The notes under the pieces are model-generated. The model was not told the DNA's origin, made no database searches, and saw only the letters and a program-made list of their open reading frames with translations. Of a stretch of 6,275 nucleotides of DNA, positions 6,221 through 6,275 are shown piece by piece. How positions within the stretch are numbered: position 1 is the stretch's first letter; each line of letters opens with the position of its first letter. The stretch covers positions 1 through 6,275 of the forward strand of contig NZ_JAOZOZ010000094.1 of assembly GCF_029933015.1 (NCBI RefSeq), in the 5' to 3' direction. Source of the stretch: Hydrogenimonas sp. Lineage in GTDB: Bacteria > Campylobacterota > Campylobacteria > Campylobacterales > Hydrogenimonadaceae. The position numbers were made by a program, and so were the translations under genes.

Positions 6221-6250
6221 GATTTTCCGCATTGCGGAAAATCTTATATT
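6221..6250 (+). terminator. Rho-independent terminator of the operon
   Basis: GATTTTCCGC (6221-6230) and GCGGAAAATC (6234-6243) form a perfect 10-bp stem with an ATT loop, followed at once by the T-rich TTATATTT (6244-6251). It lies 60 bases after the last stop codon and is the only strong terminator-like structure in the window, so it should end the eight-gene transcript. On the minus strand the sequence beyond the stem is not T-rich, so it is probably one-directional. Confidence 0.85.
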
Positions 6251-6275
6251 TAATTAAAATTAAAGTCTTTATAAG
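6244..6275. other. AT-rich intergenic tail
   Basis: Apart from three G or C bases, the last 32 bases are all A or T, an abrupt change from the GC-rich genes before it. It begins as the terminator T-tract and continues to the window edge, where TATAAG (6270-6275) could be a weak -10 box for a gene beyond it. No -35 partner is visible at proper spacing. Confidence 0.35.

Noticed and set aside
6160..6275. A frame starting ATG at 6160, overlapping the previous stop, open to the window end, with GGAGG just upstream.
   Set aside because: Only about 38 codons are visible. It runs through the heptamer repeat, the terminator stem and the AT-rich tail, with no recognisable protein features; chance openness is likely, but the sequence beyond the window would settle it.

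Overview
The window is a tightly packed, entirely plus-strand gene block from a bacterium, most probably a fairly GC-rich member of the Campylobacterota (Epsilonproteobacteria). The order glyQ, Nif3-like, coiled-coil/C4 zinc-ribbon protein, waaA (kdtA) and RluA-type pseudouridine synthase matches, as I recall it, the Helicobacter pylori HP0960-HP0956 block. The genus cannot be fixed from sequence alone. A separate alpha-chain GlyRS and a Kdo transferase both point to a Gram-negative cell.

Layout: positions 1-67 hold a perfect 7-bp inverted repeat, an extended -10 promoter element and a strong Shine-Dalgarno. Then follow a small CxxC glutaredoxin-like protein (68-325), glyQ (322-1230), a Nif3/YbgI-family metal protein (1246-1968), an HP0958-like zinc-ribbon protein (1985-2713), waaA (about 2706-3878), a DUF167/YggU protein (3868-4155), a two-receiver GGDEF diguanylate cyclase (4152-5411) and an S4-RluA pseudouridine synthase (5414-6160). 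The last 115 bases hold a degenerate 7-base tandem repeat, a perfect 10-bp-stem terminator and a very AT-rich tail. No gene gap exceeds 16 bases and four junctions overlap, so the eight genes look like one operon. A near-consensus internal promoter inside the end of the Nif3-like gene probably splits off the zinc-ribbon-to-RluA half.

How the genes relate: most are housekeeping (tRNA charging, LPS inner-core synthesis, RNA modification, redox). Two could bear on lifestyle control. The zinc-ribbon protein's H. pylori homologue affects RpoN stability and motility, and the GGDEF protein should make cyclic di-GMP. The latter is the most interesting gene: unlike PleD, both of its receiver domains keep the full phosphorylation site, and it sits translationally coupled between LPS-core and RNA-modification genes with no kinase in view. 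No mobile element, CRISPR array, tRNA or rRNA is visible.
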